From assembly GCF_029814175.1 (NCBI RefSeq), contig NZ_CP122312.1, positions 1,364,001-1,428,000 of the forward strand: a stretch of 64,000 nucleotides of DNA, written 5' to 3'. The notes below the pieces were generated by a model. It was given only the letters and a program-made list of their open reading frames with translations. It had not been told where the DNA came from and did not search any database. This stretch comes from Halospeciosus flavus. Lineage in GTDB: Archaea; Halobacteriota; Halobacteria; Halobacteriales; Halobacteriaceae. The translations under genes were made by a program, and so were the position numbers. This document shows positions 1 through 8,825 of this stretch, piece after piece (the stretch's first letter is position 1; each line of letters starts with the position of its first letter).

Positions 1-2
1 GC

Positions 3-2915
3 GAACGGCAACTCGAACGGCGCAAGGAAGAACTGGAGACCGAGTTGAGCGAGATACTCGGACGCGTCTCGGACGCGTTCTTCGCGCTCGACGAGGAGTT
101 CTGCTTCACGCACGTCAACGACCGCGCGAACGAACTCATCAACCCCGAGGGAGAGGCCCTCCTCGGCGAGAACCTCTGGGAGCAGTTCCCCGAGGCGACC
201 GAACGGAAGTTCGAGACGTACTACCGACACGCGATGGACGAACAGGAGGCGGTCTCCTTCGAGGAGTACTACCCCGCCCCGCTCGATACCTGGTTCGAGG
301 TGCGGGCCTACCCATCCGAGACCGGTCTCTCGGTGTACTTCCACGACGTCACCGAGCGCAAGGAGCGCGAACGCCGCTACCGTGCGCTCGCCGAAAACTT
401 CCCGAACGGTGCCGTGATGCTGTTCGACGACGACCTCCGCTACACACTCGTAGCGGGCCAGGCCTTCGACGGCATCGACGTCGACGTCGACGACGTGGAG
501 GGGAACCGCCTCGATGAGGTCTGGGGGACGGAGACCGTCGACACGCTCCAATCGGCGTACGAGGGCGCGCTCGCGGGTGAGGAACGCTCGATCGAGGTCA
601 CGTACGCCGGCCGCGACTGGCTCGTCTACGTGACGCCGATCACCGACGAAGTCGGCAACGTCTTCGGCGGGATGGCGATGACCCAGGACATCACCGAGCG
701 GAAGGCACACGAAGAGACGCTGGCCAAGTACGAGACCATCGTCGAGACGATCAACGACGGCATCTACGTGGTCGACGAGGACGGCCGGTACACGATGGTC
801 AACGACGCCTACACCGAACTGACCGGCTACGGTCGCGAGGACCTCCTCGGTCAGCACGCCTCCCAGTTCCTCGACGAGGAGACCCTCGAAGAGGCGAGTG
901 CGATCCGCGAGGAGATGGCCCAGGGCGACGTCGACAACCCGACGATGGAGGCGACGATAGAGACGGCCGGCGGGGAGGAAGTCCCGGTCGAAGCGGCGTT
1001 CGCGTCGCTCCCGGCCGACGACCGGAGCGAACGGGTCGGTGTCGTCCGCGACATCACCGAACGGGTCGAACAGCGCCGACAGGTCGAGGAGAGTGAGCGC
1101 CGCTACCGGACGCTCGTCGAGAACTTCCCGAACGGCGCGGTCGGTCTGTTCGACGACGACCTCCGCTACACCGCTGTTGGCGGCCAACTCGTCGAAGCGC
1201 AGGGCATCGACCCGGACGACCGGATCGGGAGTCGGGTCCACAGCATCTACCCCGACGAACTCGTCGACGAGGTCGAACCCCACTTCCGGGCCGCCCTCGA
1301 CGGCGAGGCGAGTTCCTTCGAGACGGAGTACCACGGCCGGTACCTGTCGGCGCACACGCTCCCGGTCGGCGGAGAGGATGGCGACGGCGACGTCGACACG
1401 GGGATGCTCGTCGTCCAAGACATCACCGACCGGAAGGAGATGGAACAGGAACTCCGCGAGAGCGAGGCGAAGTTCCGGACGCTCGCCGAGAACTTAGAGG
1501 AGATCGTCTGGATGTCGACTCCCGACACCGACGAGATGCTCTACATCAACCCGATGTACGAGATGGTGTGGGGACGCGAGCGCGAGACGCTGTACGAGAA
1601 CCCGCGGTCGTTCATCGACGCGATTCACCACGAAGACCGCGAGCGCGTCAGGGAGTCGTACTCCCAGCTCCCGGACGAGGAGTACGACGAGGAGTTCCGC
1701 GTCGTCCGGCCCGACGGCGACGTCCGGTGGGTCCACGCCCGCGGTGCGCCGGTCCACGACGAAGACGGGAACATGTCCCGTATCGTCGGAATCGCCGAGG
1801 ACGTCACCGAGCGCAAGGAGCGCGAGAGAGCCCTCGAGAAGAGCGAGCGCCGCTACCGGACGCTCGCCGAGCACTTCCCGAACGGTGCCGTCGGCGTGTA
1901 CGACGAGTCGCTCCAGTACACCCTGACCGAGGGGGCCGTCCTCGGCGACAACCTCCCCGAATCCGACCAACTCGAAGGACGGCGGATCCCGGACGTCTAC
2001 CCGGAGGAGACCGTCGCGGACCTCGAACCGCTGTTCCGCGCGGCCGTCGACGAGGGCGAGACGGGGAGCACGACGGCCGAGTTCGGTGGCCGCATCTGGC
2101 GGGTGTGGGCGACGCCGCTGCGCGACGCCGACGACGAGATCTTCGCCGGTCTGAGCTTCACGCAGGACATCACCGAACAGGTCGAGCGCGAGCAGAAACT
2201 CGAAGAACTGGTCGAGCGCCTCGAAGAGTCGAACGAGCGCCTCGAACAGTTCGCCTACGCCGCCTCCCACGACCTGCAAGAGCCGCTGCGGATGGTGTCG
2301 AGTTACCTCTCGCTCATCGAGCGGCGCTACGAGGACGACCTCGACGAGGAGGCCATGGAGTTCCTCGAGTTCGCGGTCGACGGAGCCGAACGGATGCGCG
2401 GGATGATCGACGCGCTCCTGAAGTACTCCCGAGTCGAGACGCGCGGCGACCCCTTCGAACCGATCGACCTGGAGGACATCGTCGCGGACGCGAAAGCCGA
2501 CCTCCGGATGAAACTCGAAGAGACGGACGCCGACGTGACCGTCGAGTCGCTCCCGAAGGTCGCCGGCGACGAAGAGCAACTCCGGCAGGTGTTCCAGAAC
2601 CTCGTCGACAACGCCCTCGAGTACAGCGGCGACGAACCGCCGACCGTCCACATCTCGGCCGACCGGCACGGCGACGAGTGGCACGTCTCGGTCCGCGACG
2701 AGGGGATCGGCATCGAACCCGACCAGACCGAGGAGGTCTTCGAGGTGTTCCAGCGACTCCACACGCAGGACGAACACGCCGGGACCGGCATCGGGTTGGC
2801 GCTCTGTCGGCGCATCGTCGAACGACACGACGGGGAGATCTGGGTCGAGTCCGAGCCCGGAGAGGGATCGACCTTTACGTTTACTCTCCCAACGTTGGAG
2901 GGAACCCATGATTGA
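3..2915 (+). CDS. Multi-PAS sensor histidine kinase (5' end outside window)
   Basis: The reading frame is open from base 3 with a charged coiled-coil-like stretch, so the gene begins before the window. Position 45 is only an internal TTG. At least six PAS domains lie in a row (roughly residues 1-105, 110-222, 225-345, 355-468, 472-600 and 605-718, counted from 45), each ending in a D-I/V-T-E/D-R type linker. Domains 2, 4 and 6 share an unusual N-terminal motif NFPNGAV or HFPNGAV, suggesting internal duplication. HisKA follows with phospho-acceptor His near 741 (ASHDLQEPLR), then HATPase_c with N box near 854 (NLVDNALEYS) and glycine boxes near 886 and 912. No transmembrane segment is visible, so it is probably cytoplasmic. 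It overlaps the next receiver gene by 8 nt, its likely partner. The signal is unknown. Confidence 0.93.
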   Translation, partial: ERQLERRKEELETELSEILGRVSDAFFALDEEFCFTHVNDRANELINPEGEALLGENLWEQFPEATERKFETYYRHAMDEQEAVSFEEYYPAPLDTWFEVRAYPSETGLSVYFHDVTERKERERRYRALAENFPNGAVMLFDDDLRYTLVAGQAFDGIDVDVDDVEGNRLDEVWGTETVDTLQSAYEGALAGEERSIEVTYAGRDWLVYVTPITDEVGNVFGGMAMTQDITERKAHEETLAKYETIVETINDGIYVVDEDGRYTMVNDAYTELTGYGREDLLGQHASQFLDEETLEEASAIREEMAQGDVDNPTMEATIETAGGEEVPVEAAFASLPADDRSERVGVVRDITERVEQRRQVEESERRYRTLVENFPNGAVGLFDDDLRYTAVGGQLVEAQGIDPDDRIGSRVHSIYPDELVDEVEPHFRAALDGEASSFETEYHGRYLSAHTLPVGGEDGDGDVDTGMLVVQDITDRKEMEQELRESEAKFRTLAENLEEIVWMSTPDTDEMLYINPMYEMVWGRERETLYENPRSFIDAIHHEDRERVRESYSQLPDEEYDEEFRVVRPDGDVRWVHARGAPVHDEDGNMSRIVGIAEDVTERKERERALEKSERRYRTLAEHFPNGAVGVYDESLQYTLTEGAVLGDNLPESDQLEGRRIPDVYPEETVADLEPLFRAAVDEGETGSTTAEFGGRIWRVWATPLRDADDEIFAGLSFTQDITEQVEREQKLEELVERLEESNERLEQFAYAASHDLQEPLRMVSSYLSLIERRYEDDLDEEAMEFLEFAVDGAERMRGMIDALLKYSRVETRGDPFEPIDLEDIVADAKADLRMKLEETDADVTVESLPKVAGDEEQLRQVFQNLVDNALEYSGDEPPTVHISADRHGDEWHVSVRDEGIGIEPDQTEEVFEVFQRLHTQDEHAGTGIGLALCRRIVERHDGEIWVESEPGEGSTFTFTLPTLEGTHD

Positions 2916-3366
2916 ACATCGGTCCGGGGAGCCAGTCGACATCCTGCTGGTCGAAGACAACCCCGGCGACGTCCGCCTCACGAAGGAGGCGTTCAAGGAG
3001 GCCCACATTAACAACAACCTCCACGTCGTCCGCGACGGCGAGGCCGCACTGGACTTCCTCTACCGACGCGGCGAGCACGCGGACGCACCGTGTCCGAACC
3101 TCGTCCTCCTCGACCTCAACCTCCCGAAGGTAGACGGGATGGAGGTCCTCGAACGGGTCAAGAGCGACTCGGACCTCCGCCGGATTCCGGTGGTCATCCT
3201 GACCAGTTCGGAGGCCGAAGAGGACGTCGTCGAGAGCTACGAGAACCACTCGAACGCCTACCTGACCAAGCCCATCGACCCCGACGACTTCGTCGAGTTG
3301 GTGCAGTCGTTCGAAGACTTCTGGCTCACCCTCGTCGAGTTGCCACCGAAACCCGACAACACATGA
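2908..3366 (+). CDS. Single-domain response regulator (Rcp1-like receiver)
   Basis: A 152-residue stand-alone CheY-like receiver. The acidic pocket is in ILLVEDNPGD, the phospho-acceptor Asp is near residue 69 in VLLDLNLP, the conserved Thr/Ser is in VILTSS, and the Lys is near 121 in YLTKPI. The long loop after helix 1 and the DxNLPKVDG signature match the Rcp1/cyanobacterial-phytochrome type receivers common in haloarchaea. There is no output domain, so it probably passes phosphate on or binds a target. The ATG overlaps the kinase 3' end by 8 nt, and the stop overlaps the next ATG (ATGA), giving a tightly coupled three-gene operon. Confidence 0.95.
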   Translation: MIEHRSGEPVDILLVEDNPGDVRLTKEAFKEAHINNNLHVVRDGEAALDFLYRRGEHADAPCPNLVLLDLNLPKVDGMEVLERVKSDSDLRRIPVVILTSSEAEEDVVESYENHSNAYLTKPIDPDDFVELVQSFEDFWLTLVELPPKPDNT

Positions 3367-5402
3367 CCCACGACGAGTCCCCCCGAATGCTCCTGATCGA
3401 GGACAACCCTGGCGACGCCCGGTACATCCAGGAACTCCTCGAGGAGGCGGTCGCGCTCTCCGAGCGGTCGCTCCAGCGACAGGGTGGACTCCTCGAACGG
3501 CGCGGCGGCACGGCCGCCGCCGACGACACGACGTTCGTCCACGAGACACGACTCGCGGACGGACTCGAACAGATGGACGCGATGGACCCGGACGTCGTCC
3601 TGCTGGACCTCAACCTCCCGGACAGCACGGGACTCGACACGCTCCAGACGGTCGTCGACCACGACCGGTTCGTCCCCATCGTCGTCCTCACGGGACTCCA
3701 GGACCGCCAGGTCGGTATCGAGGCGCTCCGCCAGGGGGCCGAAGAGTACCTCGTCAAAGACGAGATCAACCCCGACCTCCTGGTCCGCTCGGTCTACCAC
3801 GCCATCGAGCGGAAGGCACACGAGCGCGAACAGCAGCGCTACGAGACGCTCATCGAGGAGTCGACCGACGCGAACGCCATCCTCAACCAGGACGGAACGG
3901 TCGAGTACGTCACGCCGTCGACCGAACACGTCCTGGGGTACAGCCCCGACGAACTCGTCGGCGAATCCGTCTTCGACTACATCCACCCCGAGGACCACGC
4001 CGACGTGCGACGGGAGTTCGACGCACTGGTGACCGACCCCGACCGCCGCTCGGAGTCCGAGTTCCGGTTCAAACACCGGGACGGGTCGTGGATCGTCCTC
4101 CACGCACGCGGCCGGAACCTGCTCGACGACTCGGCTATCGACGGACTGGTCGTCTACACCCGCGACGTCACCGAACGCCGCGAGCGCGAACGACAACTCG
4201 AACAGCAACGCCGTCAGCTCGCCGCCCTCAACCAACTCAACGGCGTCGTCCACGGCGTCACCGAGGCCGTCATCGACCGCTCGACCAGACAGGAGATCGA
4301 GCAGACTGCGTGTGACCGACTCGCCGAGTCGGACTCCTACGCGTTCGCCTGGGTCGGCGAACCCGACTCGCGCTCGCAGACGCTGACCGTCCGCGCAGCG
4401 TCCGGCGACGAACCGGACCTCGACGACGTGACTGTCCCGACCGACGGCGACGAGTCGCGCCCGTCCGCCCGCGCGCTCCAGACACAGGCGGTCCAGACGA
4501 TGCACGACGCCCCGGTCTCGCCCGTGACCGAATCACGAGACGGCGAGCGGGCACCGGAGTTCGCGTCCGGCGCCGCGATACCGATCGTCCACGAAGACAC
4601 GGTGTACGGCGTTCTCACCGTGTACGCGACGCGAGAGGGAGCCTTCCGTGACGAAGAGCGGAGCGTCGTCAGCCACCTCGGCGAGATACTCGGCCACGCC
4701 ATCGCCGCCGCCGAACGCAAGCGGGCCTTGTTGGGCGACACGCAGGTCGAACTCGACTTCGAGATCCGGAACCTCGTCGACTCGTTCGACGGCGCGGGGT
4801 CGTTCGACGAGGCGATTACGCTCGACCGGACGGTCCCGGTCTCCGACGACGAGTTCCTCGTCTACGGGACCGCCTCCGAGTCGGAGATCGAGTCGCTCCG
4901 GGCGATGGTCGAGGAGATCACTTCCTGGGAGACACTCGACGTCGTCAGCGAGCAACTCGAGGGCGTCCGCTTCGAACTCCGGATCTCCGACGCCCCGATC
5001 ATGTCGGAGGTCGCCTCCCTCGGTGGCTCCATCGAGTACGTCGTCGTCGAGGCGAACGACCTCCAGATGACCGTCCGCCTGCCACAGGACGTCGAAGTCC
5101 GGCAGGTCGTGGAGACGATTCACGAACGCTACCCACAGGCCGAGGCCGTCGCCCGCCGCCAGGTGAGTGAGGAAGAAGACCCCTCGGAGCAGATCCAGCG
5201 CGTCTGGACCGACGAACTGACCGACCGACAGCGAACGGTCGTCGAGACCGCGTACTTCTCCGGGTTCTTCGAGTGGCCGCGGGACACCACCGGCGGGGAG
5301 GTCGCCGAGTCGCTCGGCATCTCGACGCCGACGTTCTCCGAGCACCTCCGCTCGGCGGAGAAGAAACTCTTCGCCGGTATCCTCGACGAACCCGCCGAGT
5401 GA
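3363..5402 (+). CDS. Receiver-PAS-GAF-Bat type HTH transcription regulator
   Basis: I place the start at the ATG at 3363, which overlaps the previous stop, giving 679 residues. The frame is open further upstream, but that part is antisense-like and arginine-rich. Domain order: receiver (about 1-140, Asp82 in VVLLDLNLPDS), PAS (about 160-280), GAF (about 310-450), a bacterio-opsin-activator GAF/HTH-associated domain (about 460-600), then a C-terminal HTH-10 domain (about 625-675, LTDRQRTVVETAYFSGFFEWPR). The architecture resembles Bat, with a receiver added at the N terminus. It is likely the DNA-binding output of the upstream kinase, reached by phosphotransfer either directly or through the single-domain receiver. 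Target genes are not evident; the pilus operon downstream is only a neighbour. Confidence 0.93.
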   Translation: MTHDESPRMLLIEDNPGDARYIQELLEEAVALSERSLQRQGGLLERRGGTAAADDTTFVHETRLADGLEQMDAMDPDVVLLDLNLPDSTGLDTLQTVVDHDRFVPIVVLTGLQDRQVGIEALRQGAEEYLVKDEINPDLLVRSVYHAIERKAHEREQQRYETLIEESTDANAILNQDGTVEYVTPSTEHVLGYSPDELVGESVFDYIHPEDHADVRREFDALVTDPDRRSESEFRFKHRDGSWIVLHARGRNLLDDSAIDGLVVYTRDVTERRERERQLEQQRRQLAALNQLNGVVHGVTEAVIDRSTRQEIEQTACDRLAESDSYAFAWVGEPDSRSQTLTVRAASGDEPDLDDVTVPTDGDESRPSARALQTQAVQTMHDAPVSPVTESRDGERAPEFASGAAIPIVHEDTVYGVLTVYATREGAFRDEERSVVSHLGEILGHAIAAAERKRALLGDTQVELDFEIRNLVDSFDGAGSFDEAITLDRTVPVSDDEFLVYGTASESEIESLRAMVEEITSWETLDVVSEQLEGVRFELRISDAPIMSEVASLGGSIEYVVVEANDLQMTVRLPQDVEVRQVVETIHERYPQAEAVARRQVSEEEDPSEQIQRVWTDELTDRQRTVVETAYFSGFFEWPRDTTGGEVAESLGISTPTFSEHLRSAEKKLFAGILDEPAE

Positions 5403-5525
5403 GGGACAGAGAACGACGGACAGTCGCCGCCCGACCCGCTACCCGTCCGGTCGGAACCCATACGGTTCCGGCGGGCCGCTCCGTTGCCCCGGTCACCACA
5501 CCGTTCGCCCGCGACAGTCGACAAC

Positions 5526-5556
5526 GTAATTTTTGAGTGTTCGAGTACAACGGAAA
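5526..5556 (+). promoter_or_regulatory. AT-rich promoter before signal peptidase
   Basis: Within a GC-rich spacer a short AT-rich block (gtaatttttgag, then ggaaaataaa) sits just before the GTG at 5562. The first part lies about 30 nt upstream, the usual place for a TATA element of a leaderless haloarchaeal transcript. The rest of the 5403-5561 spacer shows no gene. Confidence 0.5.
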
Positions 5557-5561
5557 ATAAA

Positions 5562-6269
5562 GTGACTTCCTCGGACGACGTCCCGGACCCACGACAGGGA
5601 CCGCTGGCCGCCCTCCGGTGGCTCTATCGAACCGACCACGGACTCGTCGCGTTCTGTCGCGAGGCCGCGAGCGGTGTGCTCGCCGTCGCGCTCGTCGCGC
5701 TCCTCCTCTTCGGCGTCACCGGCGTCTGGCCGCCGGTCGCCGCCATCGAGAGCGGGAGCATGGAACCACACCTCCACCCGGGTGACGCCGTGATCGTCGC
5801 CGAACCGGACCGCTTCGGACCGGCCGGCGTCCACGACACCGGCGTCGTCACCTACCAGCGCGGCCAAGAGACCGGCTACACCAGCGTCGGCGCGCCGGGC
5901 GACGTGATCGTCTACTACCCGAACGGCGAGTGGAAGACACCGGTCATCCACCGCGCGCGCTTCTGGGTCGAGGAGGGGGAGAACTGGTACGACGAGGCGA
6001 ACCAACGGTTCCTCCGGGCCGACAGTTGTGCCGAACTCACGAACTGTCCGGCCCCGAACAGCGGGTTCATCACGAAGGGCGACGCGAACCCGGGGTACGA
6101 CCAGGCCGCCGGATTCACGCGGCCGGTCGAGCCAGCGTGGATTCAGGGAACCGTCACGGCGAAGGTCCCGTTCCTCGGGACGCTCCGGTCGACGCTGACC
6201 GGGGAGTATCACACGGGGAACCACTCCGGTAGTGGACACAACACGACCGCGACGACGGCGACGCACTGA
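5562..6269 (+). CDS. Type I signal peptidase (archaeal S26B family)
   Basis: A 235-residue membrane protease that removes signal peptides on the outer face of the membrane. I chose the GTG at 5562 because an AT-rich promoter lies just before it; an upstream in-frame ATG at 5484 would add 26 residues read from spacer-like sequence. One N-terminal membrane segment (about residues 35-55) precedes the catalytic Ser66 in ESGSMEP. His130 (VIHRA) replaces the bacterial Lys, as in ER and archaeal enzymes, and an Asp is in KGDANPG (about 174). An inserted Cys-containing loop and a Thr/His-rich tail are present. It is the last gene before the pilus operon, but it cleaves Sec substrates rather than type IV pilins, which need a PibD-type enzyme. 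Confidence 0.92.
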   Translation: MTSSDDVPDPRQGPLAALRWLYRTDHGLVAFCREAASGVLAVALVALLLFGVTGVWPPVAAIESGSMEPHLHPGDAVIVAEPDRFGPAGVHDTGVVTYQRGQETGYTSVGAPGDVIVYYPNGEWKTPVIHRARFWVEEGENWYDEANQRFLRADSCAELTNCPAPNSGFITKGDANPGYDQAAGFTRPVEPAWIQGTVTAKVPFLGTLRSTLTGEYHTGNHSGSGHNTTATTATH

Positions 6270-6332
6270 GACACTCACTCCTCGTCTTCGCCGCAAGGCT
6301 TTTTCAGACTGTGTCGCGAAGAAAGAAGTCGA

Positions 6333-8825
6333 ATGTCGACCGAGCAGGCCGAGGGCTCCGCTCCCCCCGACACCGAGTCCGAAGACGAGGCGCCGACGGA
6401 ACCCGCCGTCGTCGCGGGAGAGTACTCCTGGGAGGACTTCAAAGCGGAGTACTACTACGACGAGAACGGCGAACCGCCGACGGACTCCGAGGGGAACCAG
6501 ATCCCCTTCGAGCCCGCCGACTACCTCGGGTTCGACCCGGACGACCTGCCCGGCGCGCTCTCGTTCGGTGAGGACGAGGCCACCGACCTCGACGACGAGG
6601 TCGACCGTCGAACCGTCAACGTCGACCCCGACATCGACGAGGACGAGTTCTTCACGGACGTCCAGGGCCGGACGACGTACGCGAACCGCTACGACCTCGA
6701 GAAGGCCGTCGGCCCCTCGAAGAAGTCCCACTTCTACGAGATCGAACGCTACTGGGTGAACAAACCTTACGCGTTCGTCGTCATCTTCCACTCCGAGAAG
6801 GAGAACGAGAAGAAGTACTATCTCGTCGAGCCGTACCGCAACGAACTGGAGGCGGACGTCGAGGCGTTCCTCACCGAGAAACTCCGTACCGCCATCAAGT
6901 ACGAGAGCGAGGAGGTCGTCGCGGAGGGCGAAGAGAAACGGCGCTCCGTCATCGAACAGGAGACCCGGAAACTCCTCGAACGCTACGACATCTACGAGGG
7001 GCCGGTCCGGGGCGAACAGTCCTTCCTCGACCAACTCCTCGAACTCGTCGGGCAGGCCGGCGGCGAGGAAGCCGAAGCGGGCGAGGAGACCGAGGAAGCC
7101 GGACCCATCGAGGGCATCTCTGCTCGACCCGAACCCGCGGTCCTCGAAGAGGACCCCGAGACGCTCACGCAGTACCAGGTCGAGAAACTCCTGTACGTCC
7201 TCCAGCGCGACTTCATCGGCTACCAGCGCATCGACGGCATCAAACACGACATCAACGTCGAGGACATCTCGTGTGACGGCTACAACTCGCCGGTGTTCGT
7301 CTACCACTCCGACTACGAGAACCTCATTACGAACGTCTACCACGGCGAGGAGACCCTCGACGACTTCGTCGTGAAACTCGCCCAGCGCTCGGGGAAGGGC
7401 ATCAGCAAGCGACAACCGCAGGTCGACGCCACCCTCCCCGACGGCTCGCGCGCCCAACTCACGCTCGGCCGCGAGGTCTCCGACCACGGGACTAACTACA
7501 CCATCCGCCAGTTCAAGGACGTCCCGTTCACGCCGGTCGACCTCATCAACTGGAAGACGTTCTCGCTCGACTCGATGGCGTTCATGTGGCTCTGTATCGA
7601 GAACAACAAGTCGATGATCTTCGCCGGCGGGACCGCATCCGGGAAGACGACGAGTCTGAACGCCGTCTCGCTGTTCATCCCCTCGAACACGAAGATCGTC
7701 TCCATCGAGGACACCCGCGAGGTCGAACTCCCACAGCGCAACTGGATCGCCTCGGTCACCCGCCCGTCCTTCGGCGAGTCCGAGGCCGGCAACATCGACG
7801 AGTTCGACCTGCTGGAGGCGGCCCTCCGTCAACGCCCGGACTACATCGTCATGGGCGAGGTGCGTGGTGAGGAGGGTCGAACCCTCTTCCAGGTCATGAG
7901 CACGGGGCACACGACCTACACGACGTTCCACGCGGACAACGTCGGCGAGGTCCTCAAGCGCTTCACCACCGAACCCATCAACGTCTCGAAGACGCTGTTC
8001 ACCGCCCTCGACCTCGTCTCCATCCAGGCACAGACCCGCGTCGCCGGTCGGAAGGTCCGCCGGAACCGGAGTATCACCGAGATCAACCGCTACGACGCGG
8101 AGAACGACGAGATCAACGTCTCCGACGTCTTCCAGTGGGAACCCGAAGGCGACGAGTACCGACAACTCTCGGACTCGAACACGCTCGACGAGATCAAGTT
8201 CGACCGCGGGTGGACACAGGACGAACTCGACGAGGAACTGTTCGAGCGCCGGGCCGTCCTCGCCTACCTCATCTCCAACGGCCTCAAGACCTACACCGAG
8301 GTCGCGGCCACCCTCCAGGCGTACATCTCCGACCGCGACACCATCCTGACGCTCATGGCCAACGATCGCCTCGAAGAGAGTCTCGCGGACCTCCGTGGGA
8401 TGGAGAGCGTCCTCATCGACGTCGACCCGGAGAAAGAGGCGATGGTCCCCCGTCCAGACCCGACCGAAGAGATCCGCGCGGAGGCCGAAGAGATCCTCGA
8501 AGAGGCCGAAGAACGCGTCTTCGAGGAGTACCGCGGCGAGTCGGCGCCGGAGATCTCCTTCACCGTCTCCGAGCAGGTACAGTCCCAATCCGACGTCGTC
8601 GTCGAAGAACCGCGTCCGGACCACTCCGAACTCGACGAAGTCGTCGAGCGCGTCGCAGAAGGGGCGGAGGAGGCCGACGGCCCAGAAGACGAGGGTGCCC
8701 ACGGCGCAGACACACACGCCTACGAGTCGCCGTCGAAGGACCCCAACCCCGAGTCGGAACCGTCGCCCGAACTCCCCGAGGAGGGAACGCCCGAGGAAAC
8801 CGACGAGAACGAGCACGAGGAATAG
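6333..8825 (+). CDS. pilB: Type IV pilus assembly ATPase PilB (large haloarchaeal type)
   Basis: An 830-residue secretion ATPase of the GspE/VirB11/PilB family, powering assembly of archaeal type IV pili from the cytoplasm. The N-terminal domain is acidic and long. The Walker A motif is near residues 430-440 (GGTASGKTT), followed by an Asp/His box region (SIEDTREVELP), a Walker B-like VMGEVRGEE near 504 and a conserved STGHTTYTTFHADN. The C-terminal 150 residues are a Glu-rich, probably disordered tail beyond the catalytic core. It abuts pilC with no gap. It resembles the PilB3 type of Haloferax (family knowledge, not a search). It is much longer than the second PilB at 24.5-26.2 kb (548 residues). 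Confidence 0.93.
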   Translation: MSTEQAEGSAPPDTESEDEAPTEPAVVAGEYSWEDFKAEYYYDENGEPPTDSEGNQIPFEPADYLGFDPDDLPGALSFGEDEATDLDDEVDRRTVNVDPDIDEDEFFTDVQGRTTYANRYDLEKAVGPSKKSHFYEIERYWVNKPYAFVVIFHSEKENEKKYYLVEPYRNELEADVEAFLTEKLRTAIKYESEEVVAEGEEKRRSVIEQETRKLLERYDIYEGPVRGEQSFLDQLLELVGQAGGEEAEAGEETEEAGPIEGISARPEPAVLEEDPETLTQYQVEKLLYVLQRDFIGYQRIDGIKHDINVEDISCDGYNSPVFVYHSDYENLITNVYHGEETLDDFVVKLAQRSGKGISKRQPQVDATLPDGSRAQLTLGREVSDHGTNYTIRQFKDVPFTPVDLINWKTFSLDSMAFMWLCIENNKSMIFAGGTASGKTTSLNAVSLFIPSNTKIVSIEDTREVELPQRNWIASVTRPSFGESEAGNIDEFDLLEAALRQRPDYIVMGEVRGEEGRTLFQVMSTGHTTYTTFHADNVGEVLKRFTTEPINVSKTLFTALDLVSIQAQTRVAGRKVRRNRSITEINRYDAENDEINVSDVFQWEPEGDEYRQLSDSNTLDEIKFDRGWTQDELDEELFERRAVLAYLISNGLKTYTEVAATLQAYISDRDTILTLMANDRLEESLADLRGMESVLIDVDPEKEAMVPRPDPTEEIRAEAEEILEEAEERVFEEYRGESAPEISFTVSEQVQSQSDVVVEEPRPDHSELDEVVERVAEGAEEADGPEDEGAHGADTHAYESPSKDPNPESEPSPELPEEGTPEETDENEHEE

